Source: Actinostola sp. cb2023 (Eukaryota > Cnidaria > Anthozoa > Actiniaria > Actinostolidae). From it: a stretch of DNA of 64,000 bases. The stretch covers positions 280,524-344,523 of the forward strand of contig JAUJYZ010001239.1 in NCBI GenBank assembly GCA_033675265.1, written 5' to 3'. Shown here in pieces: positions 11,737-31,390 of this stretch (positions are counted from its first letter, which is position 1; each line of letters starts with the position of its first letter). Under the pieces are notes generated by a model. It did not search any database and was not told the origin of the DNA. It was given only the letters and a program-made list of their open reading frames with translations. Position numbers and translations under genes: made by a program.

Positions 11737-13328
11737 CTTTGCAGTTTGTCTTGAATGGCGTCCTACACGTTAGCTATCGGTTCTTTTAGTGAACGTTGAC
11801 GGGATAGTGGGCGTGTGACACTGCGCCAATGATTCCTTTTGTTTCAGTTATATTTTTTAATAATTAATAAATTGAAAAAGAAAGTTTGAATATATAGCCA
11901 TTAGTTCACATATCATATACACCCTGCATTGTTCTGTATTTATTTTTATTTTCAAGTGATCGAACATAAAAAAATAAAAATAAAAATAAAAATAAACAAA
12001 AAATTATAATAATAATAAAAAAAATTAAAAAAAATCCTTTTCCGACAATAGTTCTCTCTAGGCTTGGTGTTTTTCCAAGTTTTCTCATTCACACAGGGAC
12101 TAATATAATATCGGCTTCGCCTCGGACTGCAACTTAATTGCACGGACTAGGTGCTCGCAATATCGATTTTCGTCTTCCTCTTGAAGTGAATATACCAACA
12201 CAATGATTTATAAATAGTTTCAATTACCATGTTTATCACTTGTAAGGGAGCACCTGCTGTAGAGGGCCCGTAGTTTCCATGAAACAAACAAGCTATTGTA
12301 ATTGGTAATGAGTAGGCAAAACTTTTAATCAAATGTTGCCTAATCAAGTGAGTAAAGTAAACAGCTCTCAAACTCGTGCAATTCAATTTTTTTTATTTTC
12401 CTTTGACTTCAGTGAGCACTTATATATCCTTTACAAGCTCACATAAATTTTGACTCTTATAAATTAACTCCCTGTCAATCCATGCTAATTAATTATTAAC
12501 TGCATTTTCCAAAATGTCAAAATAATAAATTGACATTAGGCATAAGCCAAATATCTCCATTGGCGATCGTTGCCTTCAAAAAAGACGAACACCCGAATTC
12601 ATATATACACTCATCTTTTTATTTCCGGCGAAAAGAAATGTCGGTCTCAATATATTCATTACAAGATGAGAAATGCACCTTTGGAAGTTATCCGATAGCA
12701 CAATAGAAAAAATGGTGGTAGACTGGTGGAGTAAAAAGCATGCCATATGCTCGCTAAATGCTTGTGCTAATAGTCCCTTTTCGCGTTCACAGATGTGCTG
12801 TAGAGAGTACTTTTTCCGCGGACATAATTCTCGCACTCTAACAGTTTAATTGTTTACATTGTGTGATGATATATTATGTAATTACACCTCTCTACATTAA
12901 AGGTCTTAATAAATGCATTAATAATTAACCACTTTCAATAGACCATAATATTTCTCTACAGCAACAATAATAATAACATTGAATAAACACTTGTTTCTCG
13001 GCAATTTATGCATTAATAATTAACCACTTTCAATAGACCATTTATCTATGCAACAATAATAATAAATTAAACACTTTCAATCGGATTAATGCATTAATAA
13101 TTAACCACTTTCAATAGACCATAATATTTATCTATAGCAACAATAATAATAACATTGTATAAACACTTGTTTCTCGGCGGGTCAGTATAACTGTAATGTA
13201 CATGTAGCTTAGTTTGAATTTGAAGCAAAGGATGAATCAGCATCTTTCTCTATAGCAACGATAATAACAACATTGTATAAACACTTGTTTCTCGCCGGGT
13301 TATAACTGTAATGTGTAATAATAATAAT

Positions 13329-14203
13329 TGAAGCACACCGAAGGGTCCTAAATAGAAAAGCACCCCATCTTGAAAATAAGTCCATCTCGAAATGATGCAC
13401 ACCGAATGGTCCTAAATAGAAAATAAGTCCATCTCGAAATGAAGCACACCGAAGGGTCCTAAATAGAAAATAAGTCCATCTCGAAATGAAGCACACCGAA
13501 GGGTCCTAAATAGAAAATAAGTCCATCTCGAAATGAAGCACACCGAAGGGTCCTAAATAGAAAATAAGTCCATCTCGAAATGAAGCACACCGAAGGGTCC
13601 TAAATAGAAAATAAGTCCATCTCGAAATGAAGCACACCGTCCTAAAAGGGTCCTAAATAGAAAAGAAGTCCATCTCGAAATGATGCACACCGAAGGGTCC
13701 TAAATAGAAAATAAGTCCATCTCGAAATGAAGCACACCGAAGGGTCCTAAATAGAAAATAAGTCCATCTCGAAGGGTCCTAAAATCTCGAAATGAAGCAC
13801 ACCGAAGGGTCCTAAATAGAAAATAAGTCCATCTCGAAATGAAGCACACCGAAGGGTCCTAAATAGAAAATAAGTCCATCTCGAAATGAAGCACACCGAA
13901 GGGTCCTAAATAGAAAATAAGTCCATCTCGAAATGAAGCACACCGAAAGGTCCTAAATAGAAAATAAGTCCATCTCGAAATGAAGCACACCGAAGGGTCC
14001 TAAATAGAAAATAAGTCCATCTCGAAATGAAGCACACCGAAGGGTCCTAAATAGAAAATAAGTCCATCTCGAAATGAAGCACACCGAAGGGTCCTAAATA
14101 GAAAATAAGTCCATCTCGAAATGAAGCACACCGAAAGGTCCTAAATAGAAAATAAGTCCATCTCGAAATGAAGCACACCGAAGGGTCCTAAATAGAAAAT
14201 AAG
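13329..14203. repeat. 47-bp minisatellite (about 18-19 units)
   Basis: The unit contains gaagcacaccgaagggtcct, then aaatagaaaataagtccatc and tcgaaat. Units are nearly identical, with a few internal truncations (about 13639 and 13770). It sits between the two duplicons and has no counterpart in copy B's flank. Confidence 0.95.
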
Positions 14204-15015
14204 CCCAAAAAACGAATATAAAAAAAACACGCAAAACGAATATATTATGATACACGTGACATTTATTGTAGTGTTAATCTCCTTTTCACTGGACAACGTT
14301 AATAACATTGCCGGACTGTATTAAGAAACGAACAGGAGTGTTTTATCGGGATTAAAACCACGAGGCGAAGCCGAGTGGTAGACCCGATAAAAGACGATCT
14401 GCGAGTTTATTGAACAGCTTCTAAAACTCCATCCCAATTTACCTTAAAACAGTATTACACGAATTCTAAGCAAATAATACAAGAAAATTACAAAACTTTC
14501 TTGTAAAGGTACTTGTGACATCACTGTCATGTGCAGGATACACCTCAACTCATCCCACATTGGAGAGCGGTTTTGTATTCGTAAGTAGGAAGCCATAAGG
14601 ATATTCGTAACTTGCTGTCGGTGACATGCAAAGGTCAATGATACGAGTAAATGAGACCTTTGCATGACCTGTTACAGGCAATCAGTCTTTATCACTGATA
14701 AAGAACTGATGAATAAGACATCAGTGTATTTATAAGTCATATAGACACTGATGTTTTATTAATCAGTGCTTTATCGGAATGTAAAGATCCATGCATGTGA
14801 CCGATTGGACAAATCTGATTGGACCAATTGCTCATTAATTATTAATGAGTGTTAGAAACATATATCATATCATGCATATAAAGCTACATTAGACATATCA
14901 GCTTGAACTATTTCGTGTAAGACGATGTAAGTATGCTAAAGAGCACCAACAAATGTTAGCAGCAATTGCTGGGTTTCAGTGACGTCGTTTCCGGTCTCGT
15001 GTGGGGACAGATATA

Positions 15016-15924
15016 TACACCTATTTCAAAAATCGTTGTCGAAGCAACAGTCAACACTCCAAGACTCAACAAAGGATCTTAGTACATTTTCTTAAATTAA
15101 TTTATTCAGTTGTGGTCATTGTAAATACAGTGAACTCTCTACTAACGGACACCACAATAAGACGGACACCTCCCTATAACGGACACCATTTGCTAGTCCC
15201 TGCCGAAAACCCGTTCTTTCACTGTATCTAAACCCTCTATAAGACGGACGCCTCTCTAAGACGGACAACGGACACTTTTTAAATTAATTTTGGTTAAAAA
15301 TAGGTCAAAAACTCCCTGTAAGACAAACACTAGCCGGATGTTTGACATGAAGCTAATGACAGAAAACAAACAGATCGCGTATAGCGTGTCATACAGTAAA
15401 TATAAACTACTTTTAATATAATTGCACGCAAAATGTTCTTGTCCCATTAACTGCTCGAGTAAAAAACTGTCTGTCAGCTTTGACTTGTACCTCTATGTTG
15501 CTTTAGTTAATGGTGTCAAATTGCATAACTCTCCATAAGATGGACACCTCTCTAAGAAGGCGGACAGTTGGTGGTGGTCCGGAGGGTGTCCTTCTAAGAG
15601 AGAGTTCACTGTAGTTATCATGACTGTAGTTTTTCAGACTGTTTGGAAGCGTGGCACATTTTTAAATGAAAATGCTTGATGCCTGCTCTTTGTTCAACGG
15701 GTTTAATCGGCAGCACCTACACATTTGTAGTACTTGTATTTTCCTAAATATTGAGTTTAACACCTGAACTACCACTTCAGCTTGCCATAATAATATGTCA
15801 CAAACGCATGCAACCAAAATATGCTCTGAATAAATTAATTACGAGAACAATTACCGGAATCCTTTGCAGTCTTGGAGTGTTGACTGTTACTTCGGCTGCG
15901 ACAACGATTTGTGAAATAGGAGTA
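15016..15924. mobile_element. foldback MITE, 'ctatttcaaa' family, member 4, interrupted
   Basis: The ends are tacacctatttcaaaaatcg and cgatttgtgaaataggagta. The inner arms (gtcaacactccaagac and gtcttggagtgttgac) are complementary. It is split by the pogo-like element at 15128-15611. Confidence 0.8.
15128..15611. mobile_element. pogo/Tigger-like non-autonomous element, nested
   Basis: The ends are cagtgaactctct and agagagttcactg, and the insertion is flanked by TA on both sides. Subterminal copies of 'acggacacc' are repeated at both ends. The terminal pattern resembles pogo/Tigger-type Tc1-mariner relatives. There is no transposase frame. It sits inside the older foldback MITE. Confidence 0.72.
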
Positions 15925-16679
15925 TCAATAGACGCCATTTTCATCCGGTCTCGTTAGAAAGTTTCATCAGCTGAGTCTATTGTACCTTTACAATAGAATA
16001 CTCTCCGCTTGATAGCACATGGGGGGCAGTTTTGCTCCTCAGTCGAAGGCAAATAATGAGATTCAAGGACCGCGAGCAGCTCATTGAAACCCAGTAATAG
16101 CTAACAGCTACAAATAAATGTATTTGTAAATTTTCAGTACATGTCGGGACCACTATCCTTTTTATTTTCCTTTTTATTATAACTTTGAATTTTTTTTGGA
16201 GATTTAGTAAATTTATAGGTGTTTTTTCACCTGTCTAGTTCTCCTCCACAGATAATTATTTTGACTTTATGTTGGAAGCTTAATAAATAAAATCAATAAA
16301 AATCAATCACAATATATTTTCTCCGGTATTTTCATTGGTCGAGAGACGACTACGTCACTGCAGATAACTTCCTACGAATAAGTGCTTTCGTTCTCCTCGA
16401 CAATGGCACCTCTTTTTGAGAGAAAATAACGTGAATGATAAAACAATTATTGAACTCGGTTTTTGCAAAATATCGTTATTTGTCAGTGGCGAGCAGATTA
16501 ATTATTTGCCACTGACAAATCACGATATTATGCTCAACCTCATCCAGCTAATAATAATCCAGCTAATAATTGTTGCATAAGGGTTCTTCACGTACGATTA
16601 CATTAAGTTAGGATTGTTTGCACTCTACATCAATAAATATATCAATAATAAAAACACGATATATCAGTCCCGTACTGCA

Positions 16680-16881
16680 TATAACCGTTATCGTTGAAGT
16701 GAGAACTAATTCAAAAACAGCTTGTCAGGTTTGAAAATAGCTGGACGTCAATCAAACAACATGGGCGTGTCCAGACTTTAACCAATCATAGCAAAGCTAA
16801 TTTGATTGATGGCCATCTAGACTGGAGTTTGTCTGAAAGAGTTGTAGTTTTCAAGGTCGCACTTCAACGATAATGGTTGTA
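16680..16881. mobile_element. foldback MITE, 'taaccgttatcgttgaagtg' family, copy 1
   Basis: The ends tataaccgttatcgttgaag and its inverted copy bound about 200 bp. A second copy lies in opposite orientation at 31190-31390, sharing internal 'acgtc', 'gacacgccc' and 'aacctgacaagctg' blocks. Confidence 0.82.
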
Positions 16882-16972
16882 ATGGCGTGCAGCCATTGTG
16901 AAGCAGGTAAATATTACAATCATGAGTTCAGTATATGAATGATTATCAAACAACAAAGACCATCGATGATCT

Positions 16973-23277
<6,305 letters not shown>

Positions 23278-24162
23278 TTTTGCAGTTTGTCTTGAATGGC
23301 GTCCTACACGTTAGCTATCGGTTCTTTTAGTGAACGTTGACGGGAAGTGGGCGTGTATTAGCTGCCAATTATTCAGTTTGTTTCAGTTATATTTTTAAAT
23401 TTTAATTAATAAATTGAAAAAGGAAGTTTGAATATATAAGCCATTAGTTCACATATCATATACACTCTGCATTGCTCTGTATTTTATTTTACTTTTTCAT
23501 GCGAACATAAATCCTTTTCAATAGTTCTCTCTAGCTTGGTGTAGTATACTAGCTTGGGACTAGTATAATATCGGCTTCGCCTCGGACTGTAACTTAATTG
23601 CACGGACTAGGTTCTCATTACAGTCGGCCTTGAGCATTATCATTGACCTATTTAACGGACCTCAGTGCTGTAATTCCATTTAAGGCCACGTAAAGAATAC
23701 AAAAAAAAAACAATTATTACCTAAAATAAAAATTGTTTCTTTTTTACAATTACTTTTTTTCAATTTAACTAAAATAAGGTAAATGTTACTCAGGGTAATT
23801 GATACGCTAATCTTGCTGAGTAACAATAGAAGAAGCCTTCGAACATATCGTCCTAGCCTTCTTGGTGTGATGTACAACCACAATGACAACAACAACAACA
23901 ACTTTATTACCTTAAAATAACAAAATATTTACAAACTTAGAAAAAAGAAGAACTGATAATAAGTAAAAGTTACTCAGAATAACTTGTAAGCTAATCTAGC
24001 TGAGTAACTACTATGATTTATAAATAGTTTCAATTACCATGTTTATCACTTGTAAGGGAGCACCTGCTGTAGATGGCTTGTATTACTGATTCATGAAACA
24101 AATTATAACAAGCTGTTGTAATTGAGTAGGCAAAGCTTCTTCTTAGGCAAATGCTGCACAAT

Positions 24163-24416
24163 ACTCCAGTTTCACGTTGTTTAGAGATGACCGCTGTCCT
24201 TGACAAAAGACGCATTTGTACAGGCTTAGCCTTGATTCAGAAACCAGTCCGTGCAATTCAAAAATGTTTCTATTGTTTTATATCAACTTGTTTTCGTGTT
24301 CTTGTTGATATTTGTGAATAATTTACACTGACTCGAGGCTAACCCTGTACAAATGCGTCTGATGTCCAATAAGTACAGCGGTTTTACAACGGGATCTGTG
24401 AACGCGAAAAGGGACT
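24163..24416. mobile_element. foldback MITE, 'gacgcatttgtacagg' family, copy 1
   Basis: About 254 bp from actccagtttc to gaaaagggact, with inner inverted blocks gacgcatttgtacagg and cctgtacaaatgcgtc. A second copy lies at 56138-56392. It is missing from the equivalent part of copy A. Confidence 0.82.
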
Positions 24417-25088
24417 ATTAATCAAGGTCGTGAGTAAACAGCTCTCAAACTCGTGCAATTCAAACGTTTTTATATTACTTTGACTTCAGTAAGCACTTAT
24501 ATATCATTTACAAGCTCACAACGTAAGTTTGGACTCATATCAATTAACTCCCTGTCAATCAATGTCAATTAATTATTAATTGCATTTTCCAAAATGTCAA
24601 ATTTAAATTAGGCATATTATTAATTTGAAGCCAAATATATCCAATGGCAATCCTTGCCTTCAGAAAAGCCGGACAAACACCCGAATTCATATATACCCTT
24701 CATGATTTTATTTCCGGCGAAAAGAAATGTGGGGTCTTTAATATATTCTTTACAAGATGAGAAATGCACCTTTGGAAGCTATCATAGCACAATAGAAAAA
24801 AATATGGTGGTAGACTGAGTAAAAAGCATGACATATGCTCGCTAAATGCTTGTGCTATTTATTTAGTTGATTATGAAAACTACATGCGCTCTGGAGAGTA
24901 CTTTTTCCGCGGACATAATTATCGCACTCTAACTTGAACTGTTTGCATTGTGTGATGATATTATGTAATTAAACCTTTCTACATTAGCAAAAAAAGGTCT
25001 TAATAAATGCATTAATAATTAACCACTTTATAAGTAAATATTAGAAAATGAAAGGAAGCCGCGTAGGAAATAGATAGAAAAATAAGGG

Positions 25089-25262
25089 AAAGTTAAAGTG
25101 CTATAAAGATACCCATAAAATTCTTCTGACCGTTAGTCCTAGAAAGAAAGGAGAACGAGCTGAACAAATATCTGACCACGATGTGATTCGAACCCACGAC
25201 CTGCGGAATGAACTCGCCAGTTTATGGGAACTTTATGGGTTTCTTTATAGCACTTTAACTTT
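25089..25262. mobile_element. foldback element with tRNA-like B box
   Basis: The inverted ends contain agttaaagtgctataaag and ctttatagcactttaact. Inside, the minus strand reads gtgggttcgaatcac at 25183-25197, a good match to a pol III B box, with a weak A-box-like tggcgagttcattccg upstream. It may be a tRNA-derived retroposon or a MITE that captured one. It is not a functional tRNA: no full cloverleaf is visible. Confidence 0.6.
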
Positions 25263-25689
25263 CCATTGTTTTCTTCTTTCCATTTATTTAATATGTAAAT
25301 TAGTTTTTCTTTTTGCATTTATCATATATTTGTAAAGCATTTTTTATTATTATTATTATCATTATTATTAACTGTGATTTGTATGTATATATGTTGTCAT
25401 GACAACGCACTTGATTCCCTTTATTTCTCTCAATTGATGTGTGATATTTAATTTTGCATGCAAATAAAGATACGACGTCATCATGTAATACATGATCCTC
25501 GCCACCTGTTATCTGCAAAAGGAACTCAACTCACAGAAACATAGGAAGTCATATCTTCGTGTCCGCCTGCTATGGATCAAAACTATTTTATGATATTGAT
25601 TTTCTTATATTAAATTTAAAACTGATTCCAAGTGATTTAGAGCGCCGCGTATTACGCTCTAAGATATTTCCATAGTAGGCAGTTACCTT

Positions 25690-26160
25690 AAGCGAAAACG
25701 GGCCTGACTAAAGCATAAGTGCAAGCACGAAAGACCCGGCCATGTCACTGCGAAAACGGGCCTGACTCAAGCATAAGTGCAAGCACAAGAGACCCAGCCA
25801 TGTCACTGAGAATACGGACCTGACGCAAGCATAAGTACAAGCACAAGAGACCCGGCCATGTCACTGAGAATACGGACCTGACGCAAGCATAAGTGCAAGC
25901 ACAAGAGACCCGGCCATGTCACTGTGAAAACGGGCCTGCCTCAAGCATAAGTGCAAGCACAAGAGACTCGGCCATGTCACTGTGAAAACGGGCCTGACTC
26001 AAGCATAAGTGCAAGCACAAGAGACTCGGCCATGTTACTGTCAAAACGGGCCTGACTCAAGCATAAGTACAAGCACAAGAGACCCGGCCATGTCACTGAG
26101 AATACGGACCTGCAATAAGCACATGCAAGCGCAAGAGACCCGATATATGTCGTTGTGAAA
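25690..26160. repeat. 58-bp minisatellite (about 8 units)
   Basis: The unit contains acgggcctgactcaagcata, then agtgcaagcacaagagaccc and ggccatgtcactg. The last unit is degraded. Confidence 0.93.
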
Positions 26161-26689
26161 ACGGGACTGACTCAATACAAATACAGTACAATACAATACT
26201 GAATTAACAGTTATACCAACGTACTAATTTATCGAATGGAGTTTCTAGCGTCGTTTCGCTACTCAGTGTAATTAAGGCTTGAGGTCCTTTTGTGAATGAT
26301 TAATTTTCAAGGGCTTTTCTATGGAAATACCAGCATTCTAATACATTTTACAGTTCATTTCGAGCGAGAGTCTTCAGAAAATATTATCAGAACACAGTAT
26401 CAATGCACATTTTCTGTTCGTTTGCTAAGTATTCGTGAAGAGAACCAGAAACATGCCACTTATCCCGCAAGCAGTTTCCCGCCAAATACTGAAATATACC
26501 AATATAAGTGGTTTCCTGCCAAATTTGTTTTGATAACTGATCTGTCTGATTAATTCCATTCGTTTTCCAATATAATACGTGATGTATATCTGAACTTTCA
26601 TTACTTATAGTTAAAGCGTGTAACAACGGTATAGTGTCACCTTTACAACTAGAAATAATGTGGCACAAGAACTGAATATTCAACCAGAA

Positions 26690-29600
26690 GCCCGCCATAA
26701 TTAATTAAAGTTGCTTCTACAACAACAACATCAGGGGTTCCTTCAAGACATCAAAATCCATATGAATCTATCAAACAATTAAATATGGCCTTTATGGTTA
26801 ACATTTTTAGAGGAATTTTACATTGGATTGATATTGTTTATGTATGGAATTCCATTTGAATAGGTTGCTTTCGTTTCGAACGTCGGACTGGCGCCGGAAC
26901 AACTTGCTTGGGTCATGATGATCCATTAGCCCTCCAACATTATAGGACAGTAGCGAACATATGTATAGATTGATTCACGTACGCACGACTCCTACTATTA
27001 TTGAACAGAATATCGTAGTTTTTTGCGGAAAGTATACATATCATCGAATTAAAATCACAGAAAACCCAAATTAAAAGTTTCCTATCCATAGACAACAATG
27101 GCACTTAAACAAAATATCCGCATGAGCGGCGCGCCTGCAGGAATAATGATAATAACTTGCAGTTCCCGCAAAATTAATTTTCCAAACCAAATACCTTTAG
27201 TTATGCAATACTCGACCAGCAGATCTAGTTTTACAACTAAAATGGATTCAGTTCTGAACTTTCCGTTGTTTCAGAAGAACTAGCCTGTTAATTGTATTGT
27301 AGGTTCAATCACAGTGTTCCCGCGTTTTCCTATTCAACAAGAAGCCAGCCATAACTAAATGTAACTTTTCCAGTATCAAAAATGTTCCTTCAAGACAACA
27401 AAATTCGATGTAGAACCGCAACCATGCGTGGAATATGACAATATTATCAACTGGTTTCCTGCCAAATTTATTATACTAATTGTATGGCACCAAATACCTT
27501 TAGTTGTGCAATACTCGACCAGCAGATTTAGTTTTAATACGAATATATATTTCTGAACTTTTATTATTTCAAGTAGAAGAATGTCAATTGTAGGTTCAAT
27601 CACAGTGCTCCCGCGTTTTCTAATACAAACAGAAGCCCGCCATAACTAAATGTTGCTTCTCGAGCATCAAAAATGTTCCTTCAAGTTAAGAGAGCAAAAT
27701 TAAGATCAATCTATTTAACAAATGAAATATGGTGTTTAGATAAGATTTTTTACAGCAAATCTACATTGGATTGATTTCGATCATGTATGAAATTATATTC
27801 TAATTAAGAGATTGTTTTCCATGTCTAGTAAACATATTACTTGCATGATGATCCATAATCCCTCCAACAATAAATAAATCAAATATATATACATATTTTT
27901 AAGCCATCCAACAATAGGGAGGTATTTACTTCATAGTCAGTATACGTATAAATTGCAAAATCGCGTCCATGGAATATTTATTATTAAGATTTTTTGATTT
28001 TTTAACAACTTTTATTGAAAGTAAAATAACTAAAAATTACAAGGAAATAAACAAGTATACTAGATCCAATTTTAAGGCAAGGTGTAAACGGGACGCGAAG
28101 ACGTCCAATGCTAGGCACCTGCGCTTAACAGATTATTGTTTCTTGAATAAAAAAATGAACCAACAAATGAAACAGATCGATGTTCTTCGAAAAAGGATAA
28201 AGTTTGAATTCTTGTTGTTCAAATACCTACAAATCACGTTGCATGTCTTCAGTACTTGTATGTTTTGCTTGGTTGGTCAGATTCATTCACCGGTGATTAA
28301 TTCTACATAAACAAAACGTATGCAATTCTAGACTGAAGCAAAACTGCAAAAGCCGATCGATTAAGTTGGCTTCAGACTAAAATATTCTTGAACATATCTC
28401 GTACATTTCTGCAAAGCTCAACTTTGAATTCTTAACCCTCAAAAAAACCTTTATTGATTTCCTGACCATAGAAAACAAGCATGCGTGTTAAACTATCCGC
28501 ATGTGAAGCGTGGCTGGATTATGGCAATAACTGGTTTCCCGCCAAATATATTCTACCAATATATTGTATGAAGCCAAATACCTTTAGCTATGCAATACTC
28601 GACCAGCAGATCTAGATTTAAATGAAGATATCTTTCTGAATTCGAACTTTCATTATTTCAAGTACGAAGCTCGTTAATTATAGGTTCAAACACAGTTCCC
28701 GCGTTTTCCTATTCAACCATAAGCCCGCCATAACTGAATATCGCTTCTCGAGCATCAAAAATGTTCCTTCAAGACAGCAATATTCACATGAATCTATCAA
28801 CCTATTAAATATGGCGTTTAGTAAACATTTCGGATAGGATGTTTATTATTGTAGGTTCAAACACAGTTCCCGCGTATTCGAATACAGCGCAGAAGCCCGC
28901 CATAACATACTAGCCAACATATCACTTGCATAATGATGCATAAGCCCTCAAACACTAGCAGAGTATTTACTTAACACTCCATAAAATTATATTACTATAT
29001 ATCAACTCAGAAATAATCTTGAACAGTATATCGTAGTTTTACACAAAGTACAACATTGAATCATTATCACAGAAGCCCGCCTTAATGGTTTGTTAACCAT
29101 AAAAACCAATGACACAGCACGCCCGTGCCTGGATTATGACAATAACTAGTTTCCCGCCAAGTTTATTTTTTTAATTGTATGACACAAAATAGCTTTAGTT
29201 ATGCAATACTCGAACAGCAGATCTATAAGTTTTAAACGAAAATGTGTTTCTGATCTTTCATTATTTCAGTTGTAGCATGTTTCTCCTTTGCTGTTCTGTC
29301 ACATTACTAGTTAAGCCGAATCTACACGAGCATGTTTACCTTGACAACTTTTCCTTGACAAGGAAGACTTGCTCGTGTAGATGACAAAAACATCGCCAAT
29401 TTTTCCTTGTCAAGGAAAACTTGTCAAGGAAAACTTGTTCGTGTAGATGCGGCTTAAGTCAACAATTTTCCTTGCATGATGTTGCATAATCCCTGTAATG
29501 CTATGATAGTGTTTTCTTAATACTCTGTTTAATACATAATATAAATTGCTTACATTTATTAAATCATGTAATTGCAGAACCGAAACCATGGCAGATTTAT

Positions 29601-29860
29601 TATTTAGACATTTTGATTGTAATTCTTTGAAGACAAAAAACGCCAAACACGAAATAAAACGGCACAGACAAAAGGTCCTAGAAAAAGGAAATGGTTTGAA
29701 TTATTGTTGTTCAAATGACTACAAATCACGTTGCATGATGTGTTCGGTAATTGTATGTTTTGCTTGGCTAGCTGGACAAAGCCATTAATATAGTTTTATC
29801 CCTTCCAAGGCCATGAATCCCAAAAAACTCAAGGTTGAATGCTTCATTTCTCTCCCCGAT
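26690..29860. repeat. diverged repeated block upstream of peptide gene 1
   Basis: Several hundred-base modules recur here and in 48340-52200 and 59480-61250. Each has 'gacaataactggtttcccgc', then 'atgcaatactcgaccagcag', then 'cccgcgttttcctattcaac' and 'aagcccgccata'. Four copies of the middle motif lie in this block (about 27202, 27508, 28588, 29199). Short frames such as 27969-28310 and 29546-29788 are not conserved between block copies, so I do not call them genes. Confidence 0.7.
29311..29457. mobile_element. TTAA-ended foldback MITE, copy 1
   Basis: The ends ttaagccgaatctacacgag and its inverted copy enclose repeats of 'ccttgtcaaggaaaa'. A second copy sits at the matching place in the next repeated block (50975-51128). 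Confidence 0.82.
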
Positions 29861-29897
29861 GATATAAAAGAAGCCCGGAGAGCTTCTACAGCTGCTC
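29840..29897 (+). promoter_or_regulatory. core promoter of peptide gene 1
   Basis: Conserved in all three gene copies: 'ggttgaatgcttcatttc', then tccccgatgatataaaag with a TATA box at 29863-29870, then a TCAGTT initiator near 29896. TATA-to-start distance is 35 bp here (32 in the other two), because of a 3-bp insertion. Confidence 0.72.
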
Positions 29898-29963
29898 AGT
29901 TTGTGTTCACTTTGGAACGAAACCTACTTGATCCTTGATCTGCAGACTGTCTACTAAGATAAG
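29898..29963 (+). other. peptide gene 1, non-coding exon 1 (5'UTR)
   Basis: About 66 nt from the predicted start to a strong donor (AAG|GTAAGC). It is nearly identical to 52245-52310 and 61283-61341. The next conserved acceptor downstream is at 40735, so the 5'UTR intron would be about 10.8 kb. The start site and the exon pairing are inferred. Confidence 0.68.
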
Positions 29964-31189
29964 GTAAGCAAGAAAGTTATTGAGTACTATAACGGTATAC
30001 CTTAGCTAACTAAATAAGTGTGTTTTAGCTAGTGATAGTAGGGAAAGGAGGACAGATATTGAATGTTAACTCTAGAGCGCTTTTACTTAGTATAATTAAT
30101 TTACATATTAAATTAAATTATTCTTATGTTAAATATCGACTTAAGATAGAAAAATCGAAATTAAGCTTTGCCGGAAGATAGGTTAAATAAACTACGTACC
30201 TTCCTACAGTTACTAATGACCGACTATTCCGTTAAAAAATTTTTTTTAGCGTCATATAAATAAAGATATTATTATTATTATTATTATTATTATCTGAATT
30301 TGACTTCAGGACATTATATTTTTGCCGCTACTGCCTTCTGGGAAGGCGTAGCTATAGCTACTATGCCATCGAGTGTGTAAGTAAGTATGTCCGTATGAGT
30401 AGTCCACATTTTCGGTGTGACTCGGAATCGTTCGGAAAATCCTATTGAAGTTAGTCGAATTGACTGGAACGAGAGCGAAGAGTAGAAAACATTTTTCCGA
30501 TGGTCCCAATGCTACCCGATGTATTTTTTTATATTTCGTTAGTAAATGTCACGTTTTACCGACTGCATTCCATACCTAGTACGTTATGAAATGCCTCTAC
30601 AGTGTGTTCTACGTTCAATTGAAATTGTATTTAGTAATACAAGAAGGACCGGAACATTCGCCTATATATTATCAATCAATCAATTTATTATAGCTAGATT
30701 ACGTCACGCGTGACCAGTGATTCGTTGATTTCAAATAACGGTTTGAACATTTCAAAGTCCAACGGAATCTCCTATAAAGACCTCTAAATATTTTCTCAAA
30801 AATGTTAATAAAAGTGAAAAGCTAAGCCTACGTACTCTGCAATCATAACAGCCTAAGTAAACATAAATCTGATCCTTTTTTCTTATCACATCAGTATCAT
30901 TCGTGGATATTTGATTTTTCTGCTTGAATGTTCGAGACTCGAGTCAGATCCGATTTACTGGTCACGCATGACGTATTTAGCAATAATTACAGTATTGCAC
31001 CTTCAATTCGCTCAACCGTCTGATATATTTGTAAATATCTCTACGTGTAATGTTTAGCTTTGACCTTTCCTTAATTCAGGGGGGAAAAACTTCAATATGT
31101 TTTTTGAAATTCAAAATTCTGAGACACGATTTTGGTCACTGTCTGATACGATGCATTTATCATCTCGATTAATTGGAAAAAACAACGAT

Positions 31190-31390
31190 TACAACCATTA
31201 TCGCTGAAGTGCGACCCTGAAAACTACAACGCGTTCAGACAATTAACTTCAGTCTACACAGCCGTCAATCAAATTGGCTTTGCTATGATATGCTAAAGTC
31301 TGGACACGCCCATGTTGTTTGATTGACGTCCAGCTATTTTCAAACCTGACAAGCTGTTTTGAAGGTCGCACTTCAATGATAACGGTTATA
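31190..31390. mobile_element. foldback MITE, 'taaccgttatcgttgaagtg' family, copy 2
   Basis: Opposite orientation to the copy at 16680-16881, with the same ends and central blocks. Confidence 0.82.

Noticed and set aside
13329..14203. CRISPR-like array (47-bp direct repeats)
   Set aside because: Units are contiguous with no unique spacers, and the genome is eukaryotic. It is a minisatellite.
25183..25197. tRNA gene
   Set aside because: Only the B box and weak A box are seen. No acceptor stem or anticodon arm can be folded.
27969..29788. Frames starting MEYLLL and MADLLF after an apparent ttgcag acceptor
   Set aside because: The paralogous copies at about 48740, 51285 and 60980 are frameshifted or truncated, so there is no conserved protein. 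Treated as repeated non-coding DNA.
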